Shown piece after piece: positions 1 to 6,827 of a stretch of 47,462 nt of DNA. The DNA is taken from positions 1 through 47,462 of the forward strand of contig CAZOQT010000006.1 of the NCBI GenBank assembly GCA_964582265.1, read 5' to 3'. The stretch comes from JBAZYK01 sp964582265 (lineage in GTDB: Bacteria; Patescibacteriota; Gracilibacteria; UBA1369). The first letter of the stretch is position 1; the number at the start of each line of letters is the position of its first letter. A program made the translations under genes and the position numbers. The notes beneath the pieces were generated by a model. It searched no databases and was not told the origin of the DNA. It saw nothing but the letters and a program-made list of their open reading frames with translations.

Positions 1-431
1 TTATGGCCGGACATGATAAAGATTTTGATGGACAAATAGTTCAAAGAAGTGAAATCAAGCTTGGTTATTTGCGTCAATTTTCTGATCTGGATGTAGAAAA
101 TACGGTTTTGGATGAGTTTGGAAAGCGTACGGAGATAGATTATACCCAGCGTCGCAATATTTTAGCTTCTTATTTGTTTCCTGCTGAATTCATGGAAGAA
201 AAAATCGGGAATTTAAGTTATGGACAGCAAAGAAGGCTTGAACTAGCTATTATGCTTACTAACAAGCCCGACGTGATTTTTTTGGATGAGCCTACCAACC
301 ACCTGGATATATTTTTAAGAGAAGATTTAGAGCGCTTTTTAGTGGAGCAGGAAATTGCAATGTGCATAATCTCGCATGATCAGTATTTTATTGATAGAAT
401 TGGAATTACGCGGGTGATTGAGCTTGGGTAA
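1..431 (+). CDS. ABC-F family ATPase, C-terminal fragment (5' end outside window)
   Basis: The reading frame is open from the first base, so only the last ~142 residues of a longer protein are present. The fragment carries the second nucleotide-binding domain of an ABC-F protein: an ABC signature NLSYGQQRR near residue 71, a Walker B run ending FLDEPTNHLD near 93-102, and an H-loop ISHD near 123-126. The EPTNHLD string is characteristic of ABC-F proteins, which lack membrane segments and act on ribosomes or in antibiotic protection. The subgroup (EttA, Uup, YdiF and so on) cannot be decided without the N-terminal half and the linker. It ends with TAA, 18 bases before the hydrolase start, so the two genes may be co-transcribed. 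Confidence 0.9.
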   Translation, partial: MAGHDKDFDGQIVQRSEIKLGYLRQFSDLDVENTVLDEFGKRTEIDYTQRRNILASYLFPAEFMEEKIGNLSYGQQRRLELAIMLTNKPDVIFLDEPTNHLDIFLREDLERFLVEQEIAMCIISHDQYFIDRIGITRVIELG

Positions 432-449
432 TATAAATAATTTGTTCTC

Positions 450-1085
450 ATGCCAAATTCCAAATTCATCATTTACGTTCATGGGATTAAAGATAGTTCG
501 CTTATGTTTGCGCCGATGCGAAGGTTCTTTGAAGACAAAGGCTATATAACTTTGGCGTTAGATTTAGAGCCTAATGGTGGAGAAGTTTCTTTGGCCCATT
601 CTGCGGAGCAGTTGCGTAAATTTATTGATGAACGTTTGCCGGTGGGTCAAAAATTTGACCTGATTGGCTTTAGCATGGGCGGAATCATTAGCAGGTATTA
701 CGTGCAAAGACTGGGTGGAAACAAACGGGTTAATAATTTGGTGCTGATTTCCGCGCCAAACCATGGTACTCTTTGGGCTTATTTTACAACAAAAATTAAT
801 CTTGGCGAGGGTGTGAAAGAAATGCGACCCGACAGCAAATTTTTAAAAAATTTAAATAAGACTTTGGCTGAAGATTTAAAAAATGTGCGATGCCTTTCAC
901 TCTGGACGGTTTTTGACTTGATGATAGTGCCGTTTTGGAGTTCCAGATTGCGGACTGGTGGCAATGGTACCGGTATAAGGAAAAATGCCATTCAAAATAA
1001 GATTACTTTAACTTTGGCTCATCCGTTAATGGTTTTAAGTAAAAAGGTTTGGAAGTCGATACTGTTTTTTTTGGAGAGAAGTTAA
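450..1085 (+). CDS. alpha/beta hydrolase, lipase/esterase-like
   Basis: A 211-residue protein with an alpha/beta-hydrolase layout. An oxyanion-hole type VHG motif lies at 10-12. The nucleophile elbow GFSMGG at 73-78 has Ser75 as the likely catalytic serine. Asp156 (in VFDLMIVP) and His191 (AHPLMVL) are candidates for the other triad members. The SAPNHGT segment around 101-107 is typical of lipases related to triacylglycerol lipase and LipA/EstA. There is no signal peptide, so it is probably cytoplasmic; the substrate is unknown. It follows the ABC-F gene by 18 bases and its ATG has no Shine-Dalgarno sequence. Confidence 0.8.
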   Translation: MPNSKFIIYVHGIKDSSLMFAPMRRFFEDKGYITLALDLEPNGGEVSLAHSAEQLRKFIDERLPVGQKFDLIGFSMGGIISRYYVQRLGGNKRVNNLVLISAPNHGTLWAYFTTKINLGEGVKEMRPDSKFLKNLNKTLAEDLKNVRCLSLWTVFDLMIVPFWSSRLRTGGNGTGIRKNAIQNKITLTLAHPLMVLSKKVWKSILFFLERS

Positions 1086-1126
1086 TAATTAAATAAATTG
1101 ACTTTTAATTAGGGCAAAAATCAATA

Positions 1127-1155
1127 TTGGACAAAAAGTTAGCTTATAGTATTAT
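1127..1155 (+). promoter_or_regulatory. sigma70-type promoter for the gene at 1186
   Basis: TTGGAC (1127-1132), a 17-base spacer and TATTAT (1150-1155). Transcription would start near 1162, leaving a leader of about 24 bases before the ATG at 1186. Confidence 0.5.
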
Positions 1156-1185
1156 TCGCGTACTGAATTTTTTAATTTGTTTGAT

Positions 1186-1773
1186 ATGGATCGTGGACAT
1201 GATGGTGCAGCGCAAATTGTAGATGTTGAAAATTGGCATTCTGATGCTGGTGAAATCGTAAAGTGTCATGATGGAGAGCCTGCAAAATGTAACGTTGATA
1301 TTGATGCGTTAAGAAGAGTGGAAAATCTGTTAAAGGAGAAATTCAATGAAAAGGCGAATGTAGAGGGATTTTCTTTGGTTAATGGGGTACCGATGTTTTT
1401 AAAAAGAGATATTCATGCAGGGTACCATCTAGAAATAACTGCAGATTTTGAGGTTAATGACGAAAAGTTGGTTTTAATGTGGGAAAATCAGTATAAAGAT
1501 CCTCAAAATATGAGTGGTTTAAATGATAATTGGCGTTTTGTTGCTAAAACGAAAGAAGCTTCAGATAACAACCATTACACACTCGCGTTTAGAAAAGGTG
1601 AAAGAGAGTTATCTTCGGTTTTGCAAAAAGAATTTGGGGTCCAAAATGCAGATGAGCTATTGTCAAAAATTTTGGCAAATTTTAAATCGGATAAGGCAAA
1701 GGAAAATTTGTTGAAGACATTGGTTGGGGATTTTGCAAAAGCAATTGGCCAGATTGGTCAAGAAGAGAGTTGA
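1186..1773 (+). CDS. protein of unknown function, single-gene unit
   Basis: I do not recognise this family. The frame is open from a TTG at 1177, but the ATG at 1186 is a better start because it lies just after a good promoter; this gives 195 residues. The product looks soluble, with no signal peptide or membrane segment. The N-terminus is His/Asp-rich. The middle (about 55-130) looks like beta structure with aromatic residues, and the C-terminal 60 residues are Lys/Leu/Ala-rich and probably helical. It has its own promoter and sits between a hydrolase and a tRNA gene pointing the other way. It resembles in style, but not visibly in sequence, the other orphan genes at 17468, 26025 and 27394. 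Confidence 0.7.
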   Translation: MDRGHDGAAQIVDVENWHSDAGEIVKCHDGEPAKCNVDIDALRRVENLLKEKFNEKANVEGFSLVNGVPMFLKRDIHAGYHLEITADFEVNDEKLVLMWENQYKDPQNMSGLNDNWRFVAKTKEASDNNHYTLAFRKGERELSSVLQKEFGVQNADELLSKILANFKSDKAKENLLKTLVGDFAKAIGQIGQEES

Positions 1774-1816
1774 TCAAGGAATGATACTCTTTTTGATTCG
1801 TGTTAATGAAGATCAC

Positions 1817-1893
1817 TGGTGTACCTGGCGCGATTCGAACGCGCGGCCTCAGCCTCCGGAGGGCTGCGCTCTATCCAGCTGAGCTACAGGTAC
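1817..1893 (-). tRNA. tRNA-Arg (anticodon CCG), CCA encoded
   Basis: The reverse strand folds as a complete cloverleaf. The 7-bp acceptor pairs GTACCTG (1887-1893) with CAGGTAC (1821-1827). The D stem is GCTC/GAGC. The anticodon stem CAGCC/GGCTG encloses the loop CTCCGGA, so the anticodon is CCG, reading the Arg codon CGG. The T arm is GCGCG-TTCGAAT-CGCGC. Discriminator A (1820) is followed by an encoded CCA (1817-1819). The overlapping plus-strand ORF is not a gene. Confidence 0.95.
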
Positions 1894-1929
1894 TTGCGAT
1901 TGTGTTTAAAATAGATGTGATTGTGCGCA

Positions 1930-2292
1930 CTATTTCTTTTTGTTTTGCGTGCTGTTTCCATCCAAATAAATTACACTTTCTGGCTTTTGCATGCCTTTGA
2001 CTATATCGCTATCCTGAATTGTCTGAAAAGACTGAGCTTCAATTATCTTATTTATAAGCTCACGATTCCTTAATAAAAATGCTTCTTTATCGAACTGTTC
2101 TTTTTGGACCACGTAACCTTTTTGGGTCGATTGACTGGTGTTCAACATAAACACAATCCCCAGTAAAACAATCAAGGCGAGTAGTGTGAAGAATAACATA
2201 TATATTCCTCTTTTTACCTCCTGAGAAAAAGGGATTTTTTTGGGAATGATTTTACTGTGTTTTCTTCTTTGAATTAGTTCCTCGAGCGACAT
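1930..2292 (-). CDS. FtsL/septum-formation-initiator-like bitopic membrane protein
   Basis: A 120-residue protein with a basic cytoplasmic N-terminus (1-28), one membrane segment (about 29-50) and an external region of probable coiled coil (about 58-95). Near the end, the stretch GMQKPESVIYL resembles the conserved tail of FtsL/DivIC proteins, which scaffold FtsQ-FtsB-FtsI at the division site. The topology and length fit FtsL, but the sequence is too divergent for certainty. It lies 24 bases downstream of the SLH/RlpA gene on the same strand, which also suggests a role at the septum or cell wall. Confidence 0.55.
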   Translation of the reverse strand: MSLEELIQRRKHSKIIPKKIPFSQEVKRGIYMLFFTLLALIVLLGIVFMLNTSQSTQKGYVVQKEQFDKEAFLLRNRELINKIIEAQSFQTIQDSDIVKGMQKPESVIYLDGNSTQNKKK

Positions 2293-2316
2293 TAATTAGA
2301 GCGCTATGATTAATTT

Positions 2317-3390
2317 TTACTGTTTGACTTTGAATTCTACGTTAATAATACCAGCACTAATAGAAGCAATAGAAGCAAATGCGGATTTGGATAAATCCAG
2401 GGCTATTCCTGTAACAAAAGGGCCGCGATCGTTAATTTTAACTTCTACTTCTTGGCCATTAGCAAGATTTTTTACAATTACGATTGTACCAAATGGTAAG
2501 GTTCGATGAGCTGCCGTAAAAATACCGGGATTATATGGGTCTCCGCTAGATGTACCACGTCCGGCCAATGCATCCGAATAAAAAGTGGCACGGCTGAATA
2601 AAGCACCGTTTTCACTTTGAATTAAATGATAAATCATTTCGGCAAAATCGCCACGATTTACATTTTGCGCGGGTAAAAGTTCTCCACCATTGGTTCTGGT
2701 TTCTACAAATAAACCGCGGTCTTTAGAAACTTTAGCAAATGGAGCAAACCATTCTGTTGTGGGAACGTCACTATACGGGCGTACATCAACAATAGCAGGT
2801 ATTTCTTTGTTTTGTTGAAGGAGGGCCATTTTTAAGGCTTCAGATCTTTTGACAGTCTGTTCTGGATGAAAAAGTCCATCGGGGTACCCCTTGATAATTT
2901 CATTTTGAAATCCTTTTAAAACAAATTCGTAAAACCAGTCTGACTTTTTTACATCGTCAAAATTGGGTACTTCTTTTTTTGTAGCGTCTTTATTAAAGGT
3001 GCCTAAAATAATTTTTAGAGCTTCGCTGCGTTTTATTTCATTTTTTGGCTTAAATGTGCCGTCTTCATATCCATTAATAATGTTTCTATCTTTTAGGTAT
3101 TTGATGGCAATGTAATGTGTGCTGCCCAAGGGAACATCGCTAAACATTGGAGTTTCCGGCTCTTGGGTAGCCTGGGTTTGCTGGGTGGTCGATTGTGTCT
3201 GTTGCGTTGAAACTTGTGTTTCTTGGCTGGTGGCCTGTGTAGCAGTTTGTGTCTGTTGTGATTGCTGAGTTTGTTGTGTTTGCGCGTCTGTTGTAACAGT
3301 TTGAGCCTGCGCAGAAAGCCCAAAAACCAGCATTAAACTTATGCTTGGTCCAAGTAATAATAGGGCATTGTTTAATTTTTGCTTAGGCAT
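2317..3390 (-). CDS. exported SLH-domain protein with C-terminal RlpA-like double-psi beta-barrel
   Basis: A 357-residue exported protein. A signal peptide (1-29) ends in AQA. A low-complexity Thr/Gln linker (about 30-78) follows. Three S-layer homology modules cover roughly 80-265, with repeat signatures NGYEDGTFKP and KGYPDGLFHP in the first two. The C-terminal ~95 residues form an RlpA-like double-psi barrel, with AAHRTLPFGT and VKINDRGPF matching the family core. RlpA proteins bind or cleave peptidoglycan at division sites, and SLH modules anchor proteins to wall polymers. It is 3 bases downstream of jag and is followed by the FtsL-like gene, so it is the envelope end of the rpmH-rnpA-yidC-jag string. 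Domain calls are firm; lytic activity is an inference. Confidence 0.88.
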   Translation of the reverse strand: MPKQKLNNALLLLGPSISLMLVFGLSAQAQTVTTDAQTQQTQQSQQTQTATQATSQETQVSTQQTQSTTQQTQATQEPETPMFSDVPLGSTHYIAIKYLKDRNIINGYEDGTFKPKNEIKRSEALKIILGTFNKDATKKEVPNFDDVKKSDWFYEFVLKGFQNEIIKGYPDGLFHPEQTVKRSEALKMALLQQNKEIPAIVDVRPYSDVPTTEWFAPFAKVSKDRGLFVETRTNGGELLPAQNVNRGDFAEMIYHLIQSENGALFSRATFYSDALAGRGTSSGDPYNPGIFTAAHRTLPFGTIVIVKNLANGQEVEVKINDRGPFVTGIALDLSKSAFASIASISAGIINVEFKVKQ

Positions 3391-3393
3391 AGC

Positions 3394-3846
3394 TTATAAT
3401 GATGGTTTGATTGTGATGTGACGGAAATCGCCTTCACCAACACTGTCGGAAGTTATATCTGGAAATTTTTCGGCCAAATACAAATGAACAACTCTGCGGA
3501 AGTATGGTGACATGGCAGGGAGTGGTTGAGGTTTATTTGTTTTGCGAACCATTTCTACTTTTCTTTCTGCCAATTTGATAACATTTTCTTCCTGGCGCTT
3601 GCGGTAATCATCAATATCAAGAATTACATTAAAATCATTGTCGGTTTTGCTCCAAATGATGCTTTTTAAAATGCTTTGAAGCGCTCCAATGTTTTCGCCA
3701 TGATGACCAATTAGCAAACTTGGTTCTTCACTTTCAATGTTTACGCGATAAGTTTTTTCGTCACGTTTTTCAATGCGGATTTTACGGAAAGGGGTCGATA
3801 GTTTTTCTAGTAACTCCTGCAGGGTTTCTTGAATTAAAGTCTCCAT
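3394..3846 (-). CDS. jag: KhpB/Jag-type RNA-binding protein (KH + R3H)
   Basis: A 150-residue RNA-binding protein. The type II KH domain occupies about 22-82, with the GXXG loop as GHHGE at 47-51. The R3H domain covers about 85-148, with the R-x3-H pair at Arg117/His121. The N-terminal Jag_N domain of the ~200-residue Firmicutes proteins is absent. KhpB/Jag/EloR binds RNA and influences cell elongation and division. Its place directly downstream of yidC is the widely conserved order. The ATG abuts an AT-rich repeat (3847-3880) and there is no Shine-Dalgarno sequence. Confidence 0.9.
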   Translation of the reverse strand: METLIQETLQELLEKLSTPFRKIRIEKRDEKTYRVNIESEEPSLLIGHHGENIGALQSILKSIIWSKTDNDFNVILDIDDYRKRQEENVIKLAERKVEMVRKTNKPQPLPAMSPYFRRVVHLYLAEKFPDITSDSVGEGDFRHITIKPSL

Positions 3847-3880
3847 GTTAATTAGTAATTAATAATTAGTAATTAGTAGT
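3847..3880 (-). repeat. AT-rich start-codon-proximal repeat, copy 1
   Basis: Built from TAATTA-type units (on the minus strand ACTAATTATTAATTACTAAT-like) and ending directly at the ATG of jag. It is one of several copies in the window placed against start codons. Confidence 0.7.
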
Positions 3881-3888
3881 GGGGGAAG

Positions 3889-3907
3889 CTCGGCCTTACG
3901 GCCTCGC
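3889..3907. repeat. GGCC hairpin repeat, copy 1
   Basis: CTCGGCC-TTAC-GGCCTCGCT-like imperfect inverted repeat with a perfect GGCC/GGCC core (3892-3895 and 3900-3903). It lies between yidC and jag, next to an AT-rich repeat. A near-identical copy is at 5778-5798. Confidence 0.55.
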
Positions 3908-3916
3908 TAATTCGTT

Positions 3917-5188
3917 TTAGTTTTTATCTATTACTCTTACGCTAGCTTTTTCTTTATCGCTTTGACGATTTACTACAATTTGTTGAACGATTCCATAAAG
4001 CGTGGAAACTCCCCAGTAAAGGCCAACACCGGCTGGGACTCCGGCGGTGAAGACTGCAATCATGATTGGCATAACATAGGTCATACTGCTGTTAACCATT
4101 TCCATTTCACTCTTCGCCTTTTTCTTTTCATCTTTTTCGTTAGTTTTTTTGTCGCCTGATTTCACAATGGACAGCTTCATTTGTAGGAATTGTAAAGCTC
4201 CAACAATTAGCGGCAAAATGTAAAAATTTATTTTTGTAAGATCAAGAATGTTTAAAAAATTTACATTAATGGATTTGAAAGGGAAAGTACTTAATCCATT
4301 GTATAAAAGATAGGCATCGTCTGGGTTAAGTCCATCGCGAACAACGTAAAAGAGCGCGATTAAAACCGGAATCTGGATGATTAATGGCAAGCAGCTGCCA
4401 AATGGATTTACCTTGTGTTCTTTCCAAATGGCCATGGTTTCACGCGCAATAGCTTCTTCATTGCCTTTGTGCTTTTCGCGAATATGCTTTAATTTTGGTT
4501 GTATTTCCTGAAGTTTACGCTGAGATTTAAGCGCTCTTTGTGAGGGAATTAACAATATTGTCCTGATGATTATTGTTAAAATGATGATTGCGAGGCCCAA
4601 ATCTGTTCCTGGTACAACTTTTAACAATAAAAATAGTACGTTATATAAAGGTTGATAAAATACACTTGTCCAAACTGTGTTAAACCACCCACGTGGCTTA
4701 ATTTGGAACTCGGTTGATTCTACGATTTTTGATTCAGTTTGATTGTTGGCGTCTTTTAAAGTTAAGTTTGCACTTAATTTGTACCGTCCAAGTTCGCCAA
4801 AAAGGGCGTGATTCCAGGAAGAATAGGCTATGGTGGCTTTTCCTCCGTTTGGAGCAACTTCTGTATCTTTGGTCCCATCACAATTTATATCTGCGCTTTT
4901 GCTGATTGGTTGCCACTTATTTTCTGCGGTTTGACCAGCATCATTGTATGAAAGTACGTCCAAAGGTTCGTTAGGACATTCGTTTTTTATGATAACGGTT
5001 TTATCGCTATTATTTATAATTTCGGCAGTAACTATGCTGCCCATATCAAATTCATTGTTTACTTTTAAAGCGATTTCCCCTGGTTTTAAATCGGTTTGAT
5101 TTCCTTTATTAAAGAAGCTTAGAACATAGTTCAAAGCCAAGAAAATAATTAAAACTGTAAGTATGTCTTTAAAGATGTTTTTTTTCAT
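3917..5188 (-). CDS. yidC: YidC/Oxa1 membrane protein insertase
   Basis: A 423-residue insertase that puts proteins into the inner membrane alone or with SecYEG. An N-terminal membrane anchor lies at about 7-26. A soluble external domain of about 140 residues (30-168) follows, containing Cys71 and Cys103. The conserved five-TM core starts near 185. The core shows the groove arginine (Arg209 in IIRTILLIP), a cytoplasmic coiled hairpin (218-258), and NPFGSCLPLIIQIPV (261-275), typical of YidC. The external domain does not look like the large P1 domain of Proteobacteria, and a lipobox as in Gram-positives is absent. The start overlaps the end of rnpA by 20 bases, indicating translational coupling. 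Confidence 0.95.
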   Translation of the reverse strand: MKKNIFKDILTVLIIFLALNYVLSFFNKGNQTDLKPGEIALKVNNEFDMGSIVTAEIINNSDKTVIIKNECPNEPLDVLSYNDAGQTAENKWQPISKSADINCDGTKDTEVAPNGGKATIAYSSWNHALFGELGRYKLSANLTLKDANNQTESKIVESTEFQIKPRGWFNTVWTSVFYQPLYNVLFLLLKVVPGTDLGLAIIILTIIIRTILLIPSQRALKSQRKLQEIQPKLKHIREKHKGNEEAIARETMAIWKEHKVNPFGSCLPLIIQIPVLIALFYVVRDGLNPDDAYLLYNGLSTFPFKSINVNFLNILDLTKINFYILPLIVGALQFLQMKLSIVKSGDKKTNEKDEKKKAKSEMEMVNSSMTYVMPIMIAVFTAGVPAGVGLYWGVSTLYGIVQQIVVNRQSDKEKASVRVIDKN

Positions 5189-5555
5189 GAGATTTTGGGT
5201 TTTGTGAATGATTTGGTAAGTATGGTTTGATTGATTTTGTAAATATTTCTTTTATGTCAGCTTCAATTTCTTGATAAGTCATATCCAGGATTTTTTTATT
5301 TGTTATTATGACTACGTCCTGGGGATTTTCTAATAGATGATTTTGTAAACGAAGAGCTTCATAAACACGACGGCGTATGAGGTTTCTTTTAACGGCAGAG
5401 CTTTCAGTTTTTGCACTAATGATTACGCAAAATCTGCTTTGCGGTTCGGAAGTAGTAAGGTGTTTCAGAAGAAAGGCTTTGCTTACCAATTTTCTACCTT
5501 TTTTAAAAAGGTATTGAATGCGATTTTTAGATAAACGTTGTTTGCTGGGAAGCAT
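5169..5555 (-). CDS. rnpA: ribonuclease P protein component
   Basis: A 128-residue basic protein; RnpA proteins are usually 110-130. It is the protein subunit of RNase P, which trims tRNA 5' leaders. The family signature is clear: the RNLIRRRVYEAL helix with the conserved RNxxRR core, preceded by an aromatic-rich N-terminal sheet. The last ~25 residues (KPYLPNHSQNPKSHEKKHL) are an extension, partly created by the 20-base overlap with yidC. The order rpmH-rnpA-yidC is the standard bacterial arrangement. The catalytic RNA partner is also in the window at 26846-27324. Confidence 0.93.
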   Translation of the reverse strand: MLPSKQRLSKNRIQYLFKKGRKLVSKAFLLKHLTTSEPQSRFCVIISAKTESSAVKRNLIRRRVYEALRLQNHLLENPQDVVIITNKKILDMTYQEIEADIKEIFTKSIKPYLPNHSQNPKSHEKKHL

Positions 5556-5580
5556 AAAATAGGGAGCCGTTTATTACTGC

Positions 5581-5733
5581 TTATTTACCTTTGCGGCGGA
5601 TATCGCTAACAGTAAGTTTGTGGCGTCCTTTTGCCCGGCGGCGACTTAAAACTTTACGACCGCCTTTAGAGGACATGCGGGCACGAAATCCATGAGTTTT
5701 AGCGTGTTTGCTTTTTTTGAGCTTGGTAAGCAT
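5581..5733 (-). CDS. rpmH: 50S ribosomal protein L34
   Basis: A 50-residue, strongly basic protein. The central signature KTHGFRARM (about 12-20) and KGGRKVLSRRRAKGRHKL (about 23-40) is diagnostic of L34. The N-terminus reads MLTKLKKSKHA instead of the common MKRTYQPS form. The gene ends 25 bases before rnpA, as in most bacteria. L34 is a late-binding structural protein of the large ribosomal subunit. Confidence 0.95.
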   Translation of the reverse strand: MLTKLKKSKHAKTHGFRARMSSKGGRKVLSRRRAKGRHKLTVSDIRRKGK

Positions 5734-5772
5734 CGTTAGTCAATTAAATAGTTAATAATTAGTAATTTGTAG
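5734..5772 (-). repeat. AT-rich start-codon-proximal repeat, copy 2
   Basis: TAATTA-type units (TTAATAATTAGTAATT on the plus strand) ending directly at the rpmH ATG. The copy is more degenerate than the one upstream of jag. Confidence 0.55.
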
Positions 5773-5777
5773 TTTTG

Positions 5778-5798
5778 AGCTCGGCCCATGGCCTCGCT
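5778..5798. repeat. GGCC hairpin repeat, copy 2
   Basis: AGCTCGGCC-CAT-GGCCTCGCT, the second copy of the element at 3889-3907, again immediately beside an AT-rich repeat. The two copies flank the rpmH-rnpA-yidC genes. Confidence 0.55.
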
Positions 5799-5805
5799 AT
5801 CCGTA

Positions 5806-5826
5806 TTCCGCCTTGGGCGGGATTTT
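5806..5826 (+). terminator. GC-rich hairpin followed by T-run (terminator-like, plus direction)
   Basis: TCCGCC-TTG-GGCGGGA followed by TTTTT on the plus strand. Genes on both sides run on the minus strand, so its role is unclear; it may block antisense transcription or be part of an intergenic repeat. The rest of 5734-5909 holds the two repeats above and a short inverted repeat AAACGC/GCGTTT (5832-5855). No DnaA boxes are visible. Confidence 0.35.
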
Positions 5827-5909
5827 TGGGCAAACGCTCGCTTTTGCTCGCGTTTAAGCTGTGAAAGCATACAGAAAGTGTCTTTTTCTGTCAAATCAGC
5901 CTTTTGAGG

Positions 5910-6157
5910 TTATTTTTTAACTCCTCTTAAGGTAGCCATCGCCCCAAAAAAGCTGCCGATTAAAGCGCCAAAGCACATCCCTAAAATAGGATAGACAGAA
6001 CCTTCCGGGCCAGTTTGGTATGGATATTGTGTACTTAAAATGAATGGTATGATTGAGGCGAATCCATAAATGACAAAACCAAGTAAAAATCCACCTACTA
6101 TACCAATTAAAGCCCCAAGCATACCTTTTGCCACAACTTCTAAGAAAAGATTGTTTT

Positions 6158-6161
<4 letters not shown>
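5910..6161 (-). CDS. small membrane protein of unknown function
   Basis: An 83-residue protein with two Gly-rich hydrophobic segments (about 12-38 and 57-77). Small-residue spacing such as GALIGIVGGFLLG and GALIGSFFGAM suggests tight helix packing. I do not recognise a family. Its ATG overlaps the TGA of the glutamine amidotransferase gene as ATGA, so the two are translationally coupled. Confidence 0.65.
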
Positions 6162-6769
<608 letters not shown>

Positions 6770-6827
6770 ATTGCAGTTAAATCCATTTTATTGTATCTTT
6801 TTTGGGAAGAATTTTCACCATTTTATC

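Noticed and set aside
564..991. Minus-strand ORFs opposite the hydrolase
   Set aside because: They are antisense shadows of a gene with clear hydrolase motifs.
5734..5909. Possible replication origin next to rpmH
   Set aside because: rpmH often lies near dnaA/oriC, but no dnaA gene or DnaA-box (TTATCCACA-like) cluster is visible here.
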